Below are positions 9,025 to 18,653 of a stretch of DNA of 64,000 nt, piece after piece. Every line of letters begins with the position of its first letter. Within the stretch, counting starts at the first letter, position 1. Source of the stretch: an uncultured Spirochaetaceae bacterium (GTDB lineage Bacteria; Spirochaetota; Spirochaetia; Treponematales; Treponemataceae); the NCBI GenBank assembly GCA_902766125.1, contig CACXCG010000017.1, positions 1 to 64,000 of the forward strand, given 5' to 3'. A model generated the notes under the pieces. The model worked only from the letters and a program-made list of their open reading frames with translations. It was not told where the DNA came from and did not search any database. The translations under genes were made by a program, and so were the position numbers.

Positions 9025-12000
9025 TTATACAGGTAATTTGTAAATTATACCAGTAGTCTGTGCATTTTTTGACAGGGCAAGTTCCTGACCGCATAAGACT
9101 GCCGCCCTCATATTCTGAACAGCACTGCCGTAGCGTAATGCCGCTTTGTGTAAATCCGAAGATTTCATTTCAAGCAGCCACGAAAGCCGTCTGTGTTTCT
9201 GGGCATTTGTCAGACCGTACAGTTTCCACAAAAATCCCATTGCACCGTTTGCAGACGGCGTTCTTGGTTCTATTTCAACTGAATAGCAGCCAATGACCGC
9301 TTTTTCTACCTCGTCATCAGAAAAGTATTTTTTACACACTGCCTGAAGCTCAACCTGAAATGCAGTAAGCGAACGGTATGGATCAGGATCCCGGTATGCA
9401 GTAAAGCGGGAAAGACAGGAGTCACTGTCTGTGGTTAACTGAGCACCGTACGCTCCCCCTTCAGTACGAATGGCACGCCACAATTCCTGCGTTTCAAGGC
9501 TGTGACACAGAACTTCGTCTGCAATGCACTGTCTGGTATCATACGCAGCACTGTCAAAGGAAGCACCGGCAAAACCGACTGTTCCCGGAATGACAAAGGT
9601 TTCGCACTTGTCCGTACCGCCGGCACTTTTTCTGACAATGTATTTTTCAGGGATGCGCGTAAGTTCATAAAACCGTTTGTCTGAAACAATACGTTTGGGT
9701 TTTAATGTTCCCAGCTGTGTCTGTTGAATAAAAGAAGGAAGACATTTTTTTGCACGTGCCATACCGTCTTTATCTGCAGTAAGGTGAATGACCGCTCCCC
9801 CCGCCTTTATTCGTGCAAACAGATCCCGGAGAATTCCCGCAGTTTTCTTTGCCGGAGAAGATGCAATCTGCTTTTCGTTATACAGAGAAGTAAGTCCTTC
9901 AAGAATTTCGGTAACGGCTGCATTTTTATTTTTTGTACACTGCGAGCGCATTGCTGCATAGACAGTGCCTGAAGGAATGACTGATGACATGCCGTTGTTG
10001 TGCATTGCGTTTATGATGTCCTTCAAGCGTTCTGTATCGCTGAAGTCTGATTTAGTAATGCAGTCGGATAAAAGAGATAACGCCTGGTCTAAGCGTTCCT
10101 GAACAACCTTACAGTGGAATACAAGCCAGTCACGTCCGAACCACGCCTGTCCACAGTCAGCGCTTTTTTGTCCCGCATCAGATACATGCGCATGCCGTAT
10201 GTAGGCAACCAGTCCTCCGGTAATGCCCTGTACTTTTGAAAGTGCACTGTCCCACGAAAGACCTTCCCAGCCTGATTCTACCAGACAGCTTGCAAGCGTA
10301 GAAAGATACAGGTAATCAGCAGGCTCCAGAACATCAACCGGGAATGCAACAGAAATGTACACAATGCCGTTTGTTTCCTGCGGGCTTAAAAATAACGGAA
10401 CTGAATTACACGAACTTACAGAAGTTTTTATCTGTTCACAGGAAGCACTCAGCTGAGAAACATTCAGGTGAGGAATACAGCTTTCATCTTCCGGAGCAGA
10501 AGGTTCTGCCTGAAATGCACTTAATGAAGCAAGGGCTGCTTTCTGTTTTTTTATGTCTGTTTTTTTAACACAGTCTGCAATCAGTTTTTGTTCTTCACGG
10601 ATACGTTTAGAAAGCCAGGTGCGCGAAGGCGTTACAACAACCAGCGAACGCTCAGGATTTGAAACCAGAAGCTGTGAAATCAAATTCTGCAGATAAGCAG
10701 GATCGTCATGAACAGACGCAATGATATCATCAATGATCTGTTTGTTCATAAGCGTAAGCCAGGGATCAAGTCCAAACTGCCATCCGCGAAGACAGCGCCG
10801 CAAAAGCACCAGAGAATACGGTCCGTTAAAGCGACGGATTTCCCGGGTACTGAATGAAAAACGCATGCAGGAACGTTCAACTGCCTCGTGCGAAAGTCCG
10901 TTCTGCGACAAAGCAGTAAGGGTATCCATGACGATACGCTGCACTTTTTTTTCGTTACCTTTTGCAACACCACGAAGACCAACTGTCATGCTCTTTACCG
11001 GACTGTTGATATCTTCACTTGTCTGGGGAGCAAGATCCTGTCCTAAGCCGCTTTCAAGCAATGCTTTTGCAACAGGAGCACAATCGTCTCCCCACAGAAT
11101 GTCACCCAGAAACAGAAGTTCCATTTCGTGACGGGGTAAATCTTTTTTTACGAACGGCATACGCCACGCAACCAGCACAGAACTTTTATCCGCAGGTGTA
11201 TCTTCATCTGCAGGACCATACGCATGCACATACGGTCTTATTTTTGCAGGAGAGAATTTTTTGGGGAACGTATACGATTTTCCGCCCTGAGGAATGCGTA
11301 ACAGAATCATCCTGTCTATAAACGCAAGCTGCTCTTCGGTAGGAATGTTTCCGTATAAAAACAGCTGACAGTTTGCAGGACAGTAATAGGTTTTATGAAA
11401 AGCCTTTAACTTTGAAAGCGTCAACTCTGGAATTACTAACGGATCTCCACCTGAATCATGTTCGTAAAAGGTTCCTTCAAGCAGCACATTATCAACGGCA
11501 TCACTTGCAGCAGATTCAAAAGAAGAATACACACCTTTCATTTCGTTATACACAACACCCTGAATACACGGCTTACCGTTTTCGTCCCATTCAAGACGAT
11601 GTGCTTCCTGCATGAAAATTTCTTTTTTTAAAAGCGGAAAAAATACGGCATCGGCATACACACCCATCAGATTAAAATAATCAGCCTTTACCTGAGAACT
11701 TGCAGGATACACGGTATGATCAGAAGCAGTCCATGCATTCAGATACGTTTTAATACTTTGATTTGCAAGGCGGATAAACGGATCTTTTAACGGATAGCGT
11801 TCGGAACCGCACAGAACACTGTGTTCAAGCACATGAGCAGCCCCGGTACTGTCTTTGGGCGGAGTCTTAAATGAAAACGCAAACAGATTTTCTTCATCAT
11901 CATTCAGAAGATGAAATACTTCCATGCCTTTTGTTTTATGTACAAGGTAAATTCCTTTTGATGCACAGTCAGGCACGTCAACAATTGCACGGACAACAAA

Positions 12001-12027
12001 GCCATTTATGTTCTGTCCGATTTTCAT
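9025..12027 (-). CDS. M16C zinc metalloprotease, presequence-protease type
   Basis: A 1000-residue clan ME peptidase of the PreP/Cym1 type, which encloses and degrades short unfolded peptides. The inverted zinc motif HVLEH is at residues 65-69, inside AAHVLEHSVLCGSERYPLKDPF, which is diagnostic of subfamily M16C. The distal zinc ligand region is the stretch around YSSFESAASDAVDN. The two-halves fold (active N-terminal half, inactive C-terminal half joined by a charged helical hairpin around 470-515) fits the length. No signal peptide is present, so it is predicted cytoplasmic. Its ATG overlaps the fliG1 stop (ATGA), so the two are translationally coupled; whether the pairing has functional meaning is unknown. 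Confidence 0.9.
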   Translation of the reverse strand: MKIGQNINGFVVRAIVDVPDCASKGIYLVHKTKGMEVFHLLNDDEENLFAFSFKTPPKDSTGAAHVLEHSVLCGSERYPLKDPFIRLANQSIKTYLNAWTASDHTVYPASSQVKADYFNLMGVYADAVFFPLLKKEIFMQEAHRLEWDENGKPCIQGVVYNEMKGVYSSFESAASDAVDNVLLEGTFYEHDSGGDPLVIPELTLSKLKAFHKTYYCPANCQLFLYGNIPTEEQLAFIDRMILLRIPQGGKSYTFPKKFSPAKIRPYVHAYGPADEDTPADKSSVLVAWRMPFVKKDLPRHEMELLFLGDILWGDDCAPVAKALLESGLGQDLAPQTSEDINSPVKSMTVGLRGVAKGNEKKVQRIVMDTLTALSQNGLSHEAVERSCMRFSFSTREIRRFNGPYSLVLLRRCLRGWQFGLDPWLTLMNKQIIDDIIASVHDDPAYLQNLISQLLVSNPERSLVVVTPSRTWLSKRIREEQKLIADCVKKTDIKKQKAALASLSAFQAEPSAPEDESCIPHLNVSQLSASCEQIKTSVSSCNSVPLFLSPQETNGIVYISVAFPVDVLEPADYLYLSTLASCLVESGWEGLSWDSALSKVQGITGGLVAYIRHAHVSDAGQKSADCGQAWFGRDWLVFHCKVVQERLDQALSLLSDCITKSDFSDTERLKDIINAMHNNGMSSVIPSGTVYAAMRSQCTKNKNAAVTEILEGLTSLYNEKQIASSPAKKTAGILRDLFARIKAGGAVIHLTADKDGMARAKKCLPSFIQQTQLGTLKPKRIVSDKRFYELTRIPEKYIVRKSAGGTDKCETFVIPGTVGFAGASFDSAAYDTRQCIADEVLCHSLETQELWRAIRTEGGAYGAQLTTDSDSCLSRFTAYRDPDPYRSLTAFQVELQAVCKKYFSDDEVEKAVIGCYSVEIEPRTPSANGAMGFLWKLYGLTNAQKHRRLSWLLEMKSSDLHKAALRYGSAVQNMRAAVLCGQELALSKNAQTTGIIYKLPV

Positions 12028-13286
12028 ACATACACCTCACCGTTGTCGCGGCTCTTGATATATAAATCTCCGTCTTCCCACGCACGGCGAAGCTTTGCAT
12101 AAAATTCAGACGTAAGGCGCTCACTGTCACTTTTACGAATGGGAAACTGCAGCTGTTCTTCTTCAAGAATAACATCACCGCGGGTCTTAGAAACATTAGA
12201 CAGAAGTTTTGTCCTGAATGCATCATCTTTACCGGCAATCAGAATTGCAACATCAGTGTCTGTCATGTCGTGCAGCACTTTCTGCAGGTAGCGGTCATCG
12301 CTTTCAAGCACATCTTCTTCGGTAAACAGCCGCTCGCGAAGGTCTGCTCCCAGTTCGGGATCCTGACTGCTCAGATTCTTGATAATGCTCTGTTCCATAA
12401 GCGGATCCATGCGCTTAAGGATTTGAGCAAGTACTCCGCGTCCGTCAAGATTCTGTGAGTTTTCTGTATTCTGTGTCAGCATTTTGTCGTGCAGGGCTTT
12501 GTCTATGTTTGCCATGACTTCCGGTGCAACGGGTTTCATTTTTGCAAGACGAAGCACAACATCTTTTTTCTGCTTATCATCCATTGCACTGATAACGGCC
12601 GCTGCTTTTTTGGGTTCAAGCTGAGAAAGTACCAGTGCCTGAACTGCCCCGCTTTCACCGTCAATCAGAAGTTTAATGCGCTCACTGTTTGCGTCGGTAA
12701 GATAGTCAAACGGTTTTCCCTGAGCATAGGGAACAGATTTTTCAATCAGCTGTTCTGCTTTTTCACTTCCGTATGCTTTAGTCAGAATGCTGCGTGCAGT
12801 ATCAAGTCCTCCGTCTTCACGGGATTTTTCAAGCAGTGCCTGAAATTCCTGCAGAACCTGTTCGGCTTCTTCGGGACTTACTTTCTGTATTGATGCAATT
12901 TCAGGGATGATTTTTTCTATCTGTTCTTCAGTTAAATGCGGAAGAATTTTTGCAGATTCATCGGTACCAATAACAACCAGAAACTTTGCAACGCGCCGGT
13001 ACAGACTGTCTTCCTGACCTTCACGCTGAGCGTCCGGTACTTTAATGAGTCCGCCGGATGTCAAAACCTTTGCGGCTTCTTTTACGTCTTCAGAAGTTGC
13101 GGCTTTCTTTTTTTCAAACCAGGTACCGGTCTTTGCTGCCTGTTCTGCCTGACGAAGTACTTCCTGATCTTTCTTTTTATTTTCAAGAATCTGTTCCACC
13201 TGCGAATTAACTTTTTCAAACACAGGCTTGTGTACTAACGGCTGATTTTTTTTATATGCGCTTACCCTGTAATCTTCGTGATCCAT
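12024..13286 (-). CDS. fliG1: FliG1-type flagellar motor switch protein
   Basis: FliG is the rotor protein that contacts the stator and sets rotation direction. Spirochaetes have two: a canonical FliG2 and a divergent FliG1 reported to assemble at one pole. This 420-residue protein is longer than canonical FliG (about 340) because of a charged, coiled-coil-like N-terminal extension (1-95). FliG domains follow: FLVVIGTDESAKILPHL (N domain), VLSQLEPKKAAAVISAM (middle domain) and LFTEEDVLESDDRYLQKVL (C-terminal torque domain). The EHPQ motif of the middle domain is replaced by DGESG. Divergence plus extension support FliG1. A TTGTCA-17-TAAAAT promoter ends five bases before the ATG. No other flagellar structural gene is adjacent. 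Confidence 0.8.
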   Translation of the reverse strand: MDHEDYRVSAYKKNQPLVHKPVFEKVNSQVEQILENKKKDQEVLRQAEQAAKTGTWFEKKKAATSEDVKEAAKVLTSGGLIKVPDAQREGQEDSLYRRVAKFLVVIGTDESAKILPHLTEEQIEKIIPEIASIQKVSPEEAEQVLQEFQALLEKSREDGGLDTARSILTKAYGSEKAEQLIEKSVPYAQGKPFDYLTDANSERIKLLIDGESGAVQALVLSQLEPKKAAAVISAMDDKQKKDVVLRLAKMKPVAPEVMANIDKALHDKMLTQNTENSQNLDGRGVLAQILKRMDPLMEQSIIKNLSSQDPELGADLRERLFTEEDVLESDDRYLQKVLHDMTDTDVAILIAGKDDAFRTKLLSNVSKTRGDVILEEEQLQFPIRKSDSERLTSEFYAKLRRAWEDGDLYIKSRDNGEVYV

Positions 13287-13291
13287 ACGGT

Positions 13292-13320
13292 ATTTTACTT
13301 CTTTTATTCACGATTGACAA
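13292..13320 (-). promoter_or_regulatory. fliG1 promoter, leaderless type
   Basis: TTGTCA (13315-13320), a 17-base spacer and TAAAAT (13292-13297), with five bases left before the ATG at 13286. No ribosome binding site is present. Confidence 0.7.
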
Positions 13321-13345
13321 CTGCAAACCGCAATGTTGCAAGTGG

Positions 13346-13378
13346 CAAAAAAAAAGAGCGCACCGTTACAGTGCGCCC
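13346..13378 (-). terminator. Terminator of the oadGAB operon
   Basis: On the minus strand GCGCAC (13371-13376) pairs with GTGCGC (13358-13363) around a 7-base loop. A run of T interrupted once follows. It lies just after the oadB stop. Confidence 0.85.
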
Positions 13379-13399
13379 TTTGTCTAAGCAAAATGCTTT

Positions 13400-14845
13400 T
13401 TAGTGAGCATAGGTTGCAATGAACACACCTGCTGCAACCGCTGTACCAATAACACCGGAAACATTCGGACCCATTGCATTCATCAACAGGAAGTTAGACG
13501 GATCTTCTGACTGTCCCACTTTGTTAACGACACGCGCTGCCATAGGAACTGCAGAAACACCTGCGGCTCCAATAAGCGGATTGATTTTCTTTCCTTTGGG
13601 TAAGAACAGGTTCATGATCTTTGCAACACAGACACCGCCGGCTGTTGCAATGCTGAAGGCAACCAGACCCAGCACAATGATACCGAATGACTTTGTGTTG
13701 ATGATCTTTTCGGGAGTCATCTGGCTTCCTACGCCTAAAGACAGAAGAATTGAAACGATGTTCATCAGTTCGTTTTCCATAGTCTTTGACAGACGGTCAA
13801 CTACACCACACTGCTTTACAAAGTTACCGAAGGCAAGCATACCGATAAGCGGTGCTGCAGGAGGAAGCAGCAGAATGGTAAGCACTAAAAGCAGCAGCGG
13901 GAACAGAATGCGTTCTGTCTTGCTTACCGGACGCAGCTGATCCATGCGGATAAGGCGTTCTTTCTTTGTAGTAAGTGCTTTCATAATGGGCGGCTGAATA
14001 ACCGGAACCAGTGCCATATAAGAATAGGCTGCAACTGCAATAACTGCCATCAGTTCGGGAGCAAGTTTTGCAGATACGTAGATTGAAGTAGGACCGTCAG
14101 CACCACCGATAATGGCAATTGCACTTGCCTGTAAAATGGTGTAATCAGTGTTAAGCCCCGGAATCATGTTCATAAGGGCTACTCCAAAGAGCGTAAAGAA
14201 CACACCCAGTTGAGCGGCTGCACCCAGCAGTGCTGTCTTGGGATTTGCAATAAGCGGACCAAAGTCTGTCATTGCACCAATGCCCATAAATATCAGCATG
14301 GGGAAGAATTCATTTCCTACACCCGCACTGTAAATGATATGCAGCATGCCGTCGGGAGCATTACCCATACCTGCACCGGGAATGTTAACCAGAATAGTTC
14401 CGAATCCGATGGGAATCAGAAGCAGCGGTTCAAAACCTCTTCCTGCACCAAGATAGACAATTAAAAATCCGACTGCAATCATAAGAACATACTGCCAGCC
14501 GGGAGCATTGCTTGCAAAAGAATCTGATGAATGAGTCATTGCAAGTTCTTCTGCTTCTTTTTTTGCTTCTTCGGCTGCAATTTCTTCTGCAGTGGGACGA
14601 TGAATCATTTTGTAAATACCGGTTGACTTTCCGATATTCTGTAAAAATGATGACACTGAAATGTCATAGCGGCCGTTCCAGTCTTCTGTATTTGCAATCA
14701 CGCGGTCTACACCGGTACCGCTTGTCTTTGCTGTTGAATTCTGAGCGAATGCATTTGTTCCCACAGAAAGTACACCGGCAACGGCAAGGATAGCCATCAT
14801 GATAAATGCAATTTTTGTATTGTTCTGAGCTTTACCTGTCAGCAT
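13400..14845 (-). CDS. oadB: Na+-translocating oxaloacetate decarboxylase, beta subunit
   Basis: The membrane subunit that decarboxylates carboxybiotin and exports Na+. The start is set at 14845 because a TAGGAG ribosome binding site lies there and the sequence then opens with a hydrophobic leader ending NAFAQ; a longer open frame would overlap oadA. The 481-residue product has about 120 extra N-terminal residues (leader, AE-rich stretch) before the usual OadB core. Core signatures are [41 protein letters not shown] and [15 protein letters not shown]; the Asp of GGADGPT belongs to the Na+ site. Multiple membrane segments fill the rest. It is the last gene of oadGAB and is followed by a strong terminator. 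Confidence 0.95.
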   Translation of the reverse strand: MLTGKAQNNTKIAFIMMAILAVAGVLSVGTNAFAQNSTAKTSGTGVDRVIANTEDWNGRYDISVSSFLQNIGKSTGIYKMIHRPTAEEIAAEEAKKEAEELAMTHSSDSFASNAPGWQYVLMIAVGFLIVYLGAGRGFEPLLLIPIGFGTILVNIPGAGMGNAPDGMLHIIYSAGVGNEFFPMLIFMGIGAMTDFGPLIANPKTALLGAAAQLGVFFTLFGVALMNMIPGLNTDYTILQASAIAIIGGADGPTSIYVSAKLAPELMAVIAVAAYSYMALVPVIQPPIMKALTTKKERLIRMDQLRPVSKTERILFPLLLLVLTILLLPPAAPLIGMLAFGNFVKQCGVVDRLSKTMENELMNIVSILLSLGVGSQMTPEKIINTKSFGIIVLGLVAFSIATAGGVCVAKIMNLFLPKGKKINPLIGAAGVSAVPMAARVVNKVGQSEDPSNFLLMNAMGPNVSGVIGTAVAAGVFIATYAH

Positions 14846-14858
14846 ACACACTCCTACA

Positions 14859-16955
14859 TCAGCCAATTTCTGCAACCGGCTGACCGTTTGCAATCTGAGT
14901 ACCAGGACCAGCAAGGAAGTGAACTTTACCGGATGCACCTGCTTTAATTTCAAGTTCCATCTTCATGGATTCTATGATGATGATTGTGTCGTTTGCACCA
15001 ACACTTGCACCCTCACTTACTGCAGTACGCAGAAGTACACCGGCAACCGGAGCCTTTACGATTTTACCGGCACCAGACGGAGCGGCTGCAGGAGCGGGAC
15101 TGGGAGCTGCTTTAGGAGCGGGAGCTGGAGCAGCTGGAGCTGCGGCTTTACCAATCTGAGCAAGGGTCTGACCGTTTGCAACCTGAGTTCCGGCGGCAAC
15201 ACTGTACGAAATAGTACCGTCACAGGGAGCTTTAACTTCAAGTTCCATCTTCATGGATTCAATGATAATAACCGTCTGTCCTTTGGTTACCGAAGCACCG
15301 TTTGAAAGACACTGCTTAAGGAGTGTTCCCGCAACAGGAGCCTTTACAGCTTCACCACCGGTAACTGCAGCAGGGGCACTTGCACTTGCAGCCGGAGCGG
15401 CAGCAGGAGCAGCATTTGCTGCACAGGCAGGACCAAAGCTTACACTGTATGCAGCACCGTTAACGGTAACATTCATATTGTCACCGGCAGGACCAGAAGT
15501 TACGTTGTATGCAGTACCGTTTACGGTAATGGTATAAGAGCCGCCCTTGTTTTCTTTTGCGGGAGCAGCAGCAGTTTCTTTTTTAGCAAATGTACTTGCT
15601 GCATCAACAGGACCCTTAGCACGTTCTGCAAAGAATTTAGGTGCAACATTGGGGAACATTGCATAGGTAAGTGCATCTTCGTCTGAACCGTTACCGCCGT
15701 TCTTCTTTGATTCTTCAACCATCTTGTCCCATTCCGGTTCAAGCAGGTCTGCAGGGCGACAGGTAACAACGCTGTCCATCTTGTTCTGTTCAAGTGCTTT
15801 CTTAACCAGATCTGCATTTGCTTCTGCAGGAAGTTTTCCAAAGCGTCCGGTAATAAGATTGCGAAAGTCCTGAGTCATTGTAGTATAGCGGCCCATGAGT
15901 ACGTTCATAACTGCCTGTGTTCCGACAATCTGAGAAGTCGGGGTTACCAGCGGAACGTATCCTGCGTCCTTGTGAACCTTAGGCAGTTCGGCAAGCACAT
16001 CATCCATACGGTCGCCTGCATTCTGCTGTTTAAGCTGAGATTCCAGGTTTGAAAGCATACCGCCGGGAACCTGAGAAAGCAGAATGCGTGTATCTGCACC
16101 AAGGAAAGAAGATTCCAGTGAAGAATAATGCTTGCGTACTTCGCGGAAATAAGCGGCAATCTCAAGCAGTGCTGACGTATCAAGACCAGTGTCCATGTCA
16201 GTTCCCTTAAGCATTTCAACAACTGTTTCTGTCGGTGAGTGAGAAGTTCCCATAGACATAGAAGAAATGGCTGTATCAAGCCAGTCTGCACCGGCTTCAG
16301 CACCCTTAAGCAGTGTTGCAACAGAAAGACCTGTGGTAGCATGCGTGTGGATTTCGACAGGGAGATCTACTTTTGACTTGATTGCTTTTACCAGGTCGTA
16401 GGCAGCATAGGGTTTAAGAAGACCAGACATATCCTTAATACAGATAGAATCTGCACCAAAGTCAGCATAGGTCTTTGCAAGTTCTGCATATTTTTCGATA
16501 GTGTGATACGGTGTTACGGCATACGAAATTGCCATCTGTACGTGTTTACCCGTCTTCTTTGCAGCCTTAGTAGCACATTCCATATTGCGGGGATCGTTAC
16601 AGGCATCAAAAATACGGAAACAGTCAATACCGTTCTTTGCAGCGGTTTCAACAAACTTTTCTACCACATCGTCTGCATAGTGGCGGTATCCCAGAAGGTT
16701 CTGGGCACGCAGAAGCATCATAATCTTAGAGTTGGGCATTGCAGCATGCAGTTTGCGAAGGCGCTCCCAGGGATCTTCATTCAGAAAGCGGATACATGAG
16801 TCGTAGGTAGCTCCACCCCATCCTTCAATGAATTTATAGCCGATTTTATCAAGCATGGGACAGGCAGGAAGCATGTCCGCAGTTGTCATACGTGTTGCAT
16901 GAAGGCTCTGATGAGCATCACGGATTGCAAGTTCCGAAATTTGTACTTTAGCCAT
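14859..16955 (-). CDS. oadA: Oxaloacetate decarboxylase alpha subunit with two biotinyl domains
   Basis: Transfers the carboxyl of oxaloacetate to biotin, feeding the OadB sodium pump. Residues 1-460 form the carboxyltransferase barrel: [12 protein letters not shown], the catalytic Lys in CIKDMSGLL and metal-binding HTHATTGLS. Residues about 475-515 hold two short copies of a VNGxxYxVxxGP hairpin that normally occurs once before the biotinyl domain. The C-terminus holds two complete biotinyl domains, each with ESMKME; the target lysines are K569 and K665, joined by an Ala/Pro linker. OadA normally has one such domain. The duplicated copies differ at many codons, so this is a real duplication. 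oadG lies 28 bases upstream and oadB 13 bases downstream. Confidence 0.95.
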   Translation of the reverse strand: MAKVQISELAIRDAHQSLHATRMTTADMLPACPMLDKIGYKFIEGWGGATYDSCIRFLNEDPWERLRKLHAAMPNSKIMMLLRAQNLLGYRHYADDVVEKFVETAAKNGIDCFRIFDACNDPRNMECATKAAKKTGKHVQMAISYAVTPYHTIEKYAELAKTYADFGADSICIKDMSGLLKPYAAYDLVKAIKSKVDLPVEIHTHATTGLSVATLLKGAEAGADWLDTAISSMSMGTSHSPTETVVEMLKGTDMDTGLDTSALLEIAAYFREVRKHYSSLESSFLGADTRILLSQVPGGMLSNLESQLKQQNAGDRMDDVLAELPKVHKDAGYVPLVTPTSQIVGTQAVMNVLMGRYTTMTQDFRNLITGRFGKLPAEANADLVKKALEQNKMDSVVTCRPADLLEPEWDKMVEESKKNGGNGSDEDALTYAMFPNVAPKFFAERAKGPVDAASTFAKKETAAAPAKENKGGSYTITVNGTAYNVTSGPAGDNMNVTVNGAAYSVSFGPACAANAAPAAAPAASASAPAAVTGGEAVKAPVAGTLLKQCLSNGASVTKGQTVIIIESMKMELEVKAPCDGTISYSVAAGTQVANGQTLAQIGKAAAPAAPAPAPKAAPSPAPAAAPSGAGKIVKAPVAGVLLRTAVSEGASVGANDTIIIIESMKMELEIKAGASGKVHFLAGPGTQIANGQPVAEIG
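14961..14963 (-). other. Biotinylation codon K665 of OadA (second domain)
   Basis: AAG codon for the lysine in the second ESMKME motif, the expected target of biotin-protein ligase. Confidence 0.85.
15249..15251 (-). other. Biotinylation codon K569 of OadA (first domain)
   Basis: AAG codon for the lysine in the first ESMKME motif, 96 codons before the second. Confidence 0.85.
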
Positions 16956-16982
16956 AATAATGTACTCCTTTTTATTTCTCTA

Positions 16983-17252
16983 TTAGACAAATTGTTTTTC
17001 GTGAAGTGCTGCAGCAATGGCAGCAATAACCGCACCGTTGTCAGCAGCAGGGGCTGCGGGGGCAGAAACATTTGCAGAAACAGAACCAGAGGATGCTGTC
17101 TGCAGAGGTTCATCTTTGTCAAGACGAAGCGCGTGCAATACAACATGCAGCAGTTTCATTGAAAGAATGAGTATAATCAAGAACGAAAACACGACACCTA
17201 AACCCAAAAGTGTCAGAATTCCGCTTTGACCAAGCATTTGCGAAATTGTCAT
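16983..17252 (-). CDS. oadG: Oxaloacetate decarboxylase gamma subunit
   Basis: Small membrane subunit that holds the decarboxylase complex together and helps carboxyl transfer from OadA to OadB. The 89-residue product has one transmembrane helix near the N-terminus (GLGVVFSFLIILILSM), then a cytoplasmic tail with a Ser/Ala/Pro linker typical of OadG. The start at 17252 is chosen because of a CGGAGG ribosome binding site 5-7 bases upstream; an in-frame start at 17303 lies upstream of the predicted promoter. It is the first gene of the operon. Confidence 0.85.
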   Translation of the reverse strand: MTISQMLGQSGILTLLGLGVVFSFLIILILSMKLLHVVLHALRLDKDEPLQTASSGSVSANVSAPAAPAADNGAVIAAIAAALHEKQFV

Positions 17253-17268
17253 AAGACCTCCGTGTGGT

Positions 17269-17297
17269 ATTATAGTAAAAACTAAGGGGTGTTTCAA
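17269..17297 (-). promoter_or_regulatory. oadGAB promoter
   Basis: TTGAAA (17292-17297), 17-base spacer, consensus TATAAT (17269-17274) on the minus strand. The oadG ribosome binding site CGGAGG follows. Confidence 0.75.
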
Positions 17298-17340
17298 TAG
17301 CATTTTTTTAACAAAAAAAGTAGCGTTTTTGGAGTTTTTG

Positions 17341-17349
17341 TGCTATACT
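17341..17349 (+). promoter_or_regulatory. Extended -10 promoter of the HD-GYP gene
   Basis: TGCTATACT gives an extended -10 ten bases before the ATG at 17360. No ribosome binding site is visible, so the leader is at most a few bases. Confidence 0.55.
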
Positions 17350-17359
17350 GATAAAACTG

Positions 17360-18589
17360 ATGAAGCATTTCTTGAAAACACTTACCCTGCCCTTCAAAAA
17401 AAGCAGGGCGGTACGGATATCTGTCTTTCTCACTGTTGTTTCTGCACTCTTTCTGGCAGGCGTTGTTACCTGGATTTCGTATCAGAATAAAAGATTCATC
17501 ACGTACGAACAGTACACAGAACCGCTGGGAAAAGACGGCGACCTTGAAATCTACATGGAAATTCCAATCCGCAGTGACGGCGTAAGAAACTGCTGGCCCG
17601 AAGAAAACGGAACCTGGGGCGCTCAGTACGACATTTACATAACCAACAACAGCGACTATCCGTTTGTTGACTGGGAACTGACCATGGATGTTCCTAACGA
17701 AGCACGCATAGATTCCAGCTGGAACGGTTTTTACGAACAGCAGCCGGGAAAAATTATTATCCGCGGAGCCCCCGACCTTACGGCAACGGCAAATCCTCAC
17801 GACAAAGTGCGGGTGGGATACGTTCTGTACACAAGAAGCCTCATGCAGCGGAGCCACTATATCCTTACCGGAAGATTCCAGCACAGTCCGCTCAAAGAAA
17901 TACTGTTTATTCTGGCACTTGTTGTGCTCATCATTATTTTTATTGTATTTATTGTTTCCATTGTTTTGTTCTTCTTAGTACAACGGCAGCAGGCAAAGGA
18001 TGACGAAAAAATCGAAAGCCTTATAAAACTGTGCGCCCGTTTCATAGACGTTCGCGATGAATACACAAAGATGCATTCGTTCCATGTAGGCTATTACGCA
18101 AAAAAAATTGCAGAACTTATGGGCTACGACGAAGACTTTCAGAAGAACATCTACTACATGGGCCTGATGCACGATGTAGGAAAAGTAATGCTTCCCCGCG
18201 AGATTCTGTGCAAGAGTTCCAAACTGAACGACGAAGAATGGGTCGAAATGAAAAAGCACACTTCTTACGGAGCAGAAATTCTTGAACGCTTTACCGCAGT
18301 TCCCGGCATTAGGGAAGCAGTGCTGTATCACCACGAACGCTGGGACGGAACCGGATACCCCGAGGGACTGAAAGAAACCGCAATTCCCATTCAGGCACGC
18401 ATTATCGGTGTTGCTGACGCATACGACGCCATGCACACAAACCGCTCATACCGCACCCGCTTAAGCGATGACATCATCCTTGAAGAGCTGCAGAAAAACA
18501 AACGCACGCAGTTTGATCCGGAAGCAGCAGAAGCAATGATTGTACTCATAAAGCGTCATGCCTTAGCCCACGCAGACACAGAACATTAA
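17360..18589 (+). CDS. Membrane HD-GYP phosphodiesterase with CBM2-like periplasmic domain
   Basis: Predicted cyclic-di-GMP phosphodiesterase. Membrane helices are at about 19-40 and 180-207; the HD-GYP domain occupies 215-400, with HDVGK at 271-275 and HHERWDGTGYP at 324-334, so the metal and GYP motifs are intact. The segment between the helices (42-178) is the sensor. Within it, residues 85-157 follow the pattern of family 2 carbohydrate-binding modules: a strand with ITNNSDYPFVDWELTMDVP, then SSWNG, then a strand before the Gly-Tyr of RVGYVLYT. This suggests sensing of a polysaccharide or similar ligand outside the inner membrane, an inference not yet supported by alignment. The gene is monocistronic-looking, with the YhhN gene 64 bases downstream under its own promoter. 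Confidence 0.85.
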   Translation: MKHFLKTLTLPFKKSRAVRISVFLTVVSALFLAGVVTWISYQNKRFITYEQYTEPLGKDGDLEIYMEIPIRSDGVRNCWPEENGTWGAQYDIYITNNSDYPFVDWELTMDVPNEARIDSSWNGFYEQQPGKIIIRGAPDLTATANPHDKVRVGYVLYTRSLMQRSHYILTGRFQHSPLKEILFILALVVLIIIFIVFIVSIVLFFLVQRQQAKDDEKIESLIKLCARFIDVRDEYTKMHSFHVGYYAKKIAELMGYDEDFQKNIYYMGLMHDVGKVMLPREILCKSSKLNDEEWVEMKKHTSYGAEILERFTAVPGIREAVLYHHERWDGTGYPEGLKETAIPIQARIIGVADAYDAMHTNRSYRTRLSDDIILEELQKNKRTQFDPEAAEAMIVLIKRHALAHADTEH

Positions 18590-18621
18590 TCTTCTGCAGA
18601 CTAGCAAAAAAAAGCATCACA

Positions 18622-18630
18622 TGATATACT
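18622..18630 (+). promoter_or_regulatory. Extended -10 promoter of the YhhN gene
   Basis: TGATATACT forms an extended -10 that is followed by a GAGGAGG ribosome binding site and the ATG at 18654. Confidence 0.55.
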
Positions 18631-18653
18631 TGTCTCACTATTGAGGAGGATTT

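Noticed and set aside
14941-15260. Repeated ESMKME segments as an assembly artefact
   Set aside because: The two copies differ at many positions and are joined by a distinct linker, so they look like real domains; kept as a finding.
15056-15537. Ala-rich ORFs opposite the end of oadA
   Set aside because: They reflect the biased Ala/Pro linker codons read in other frames.
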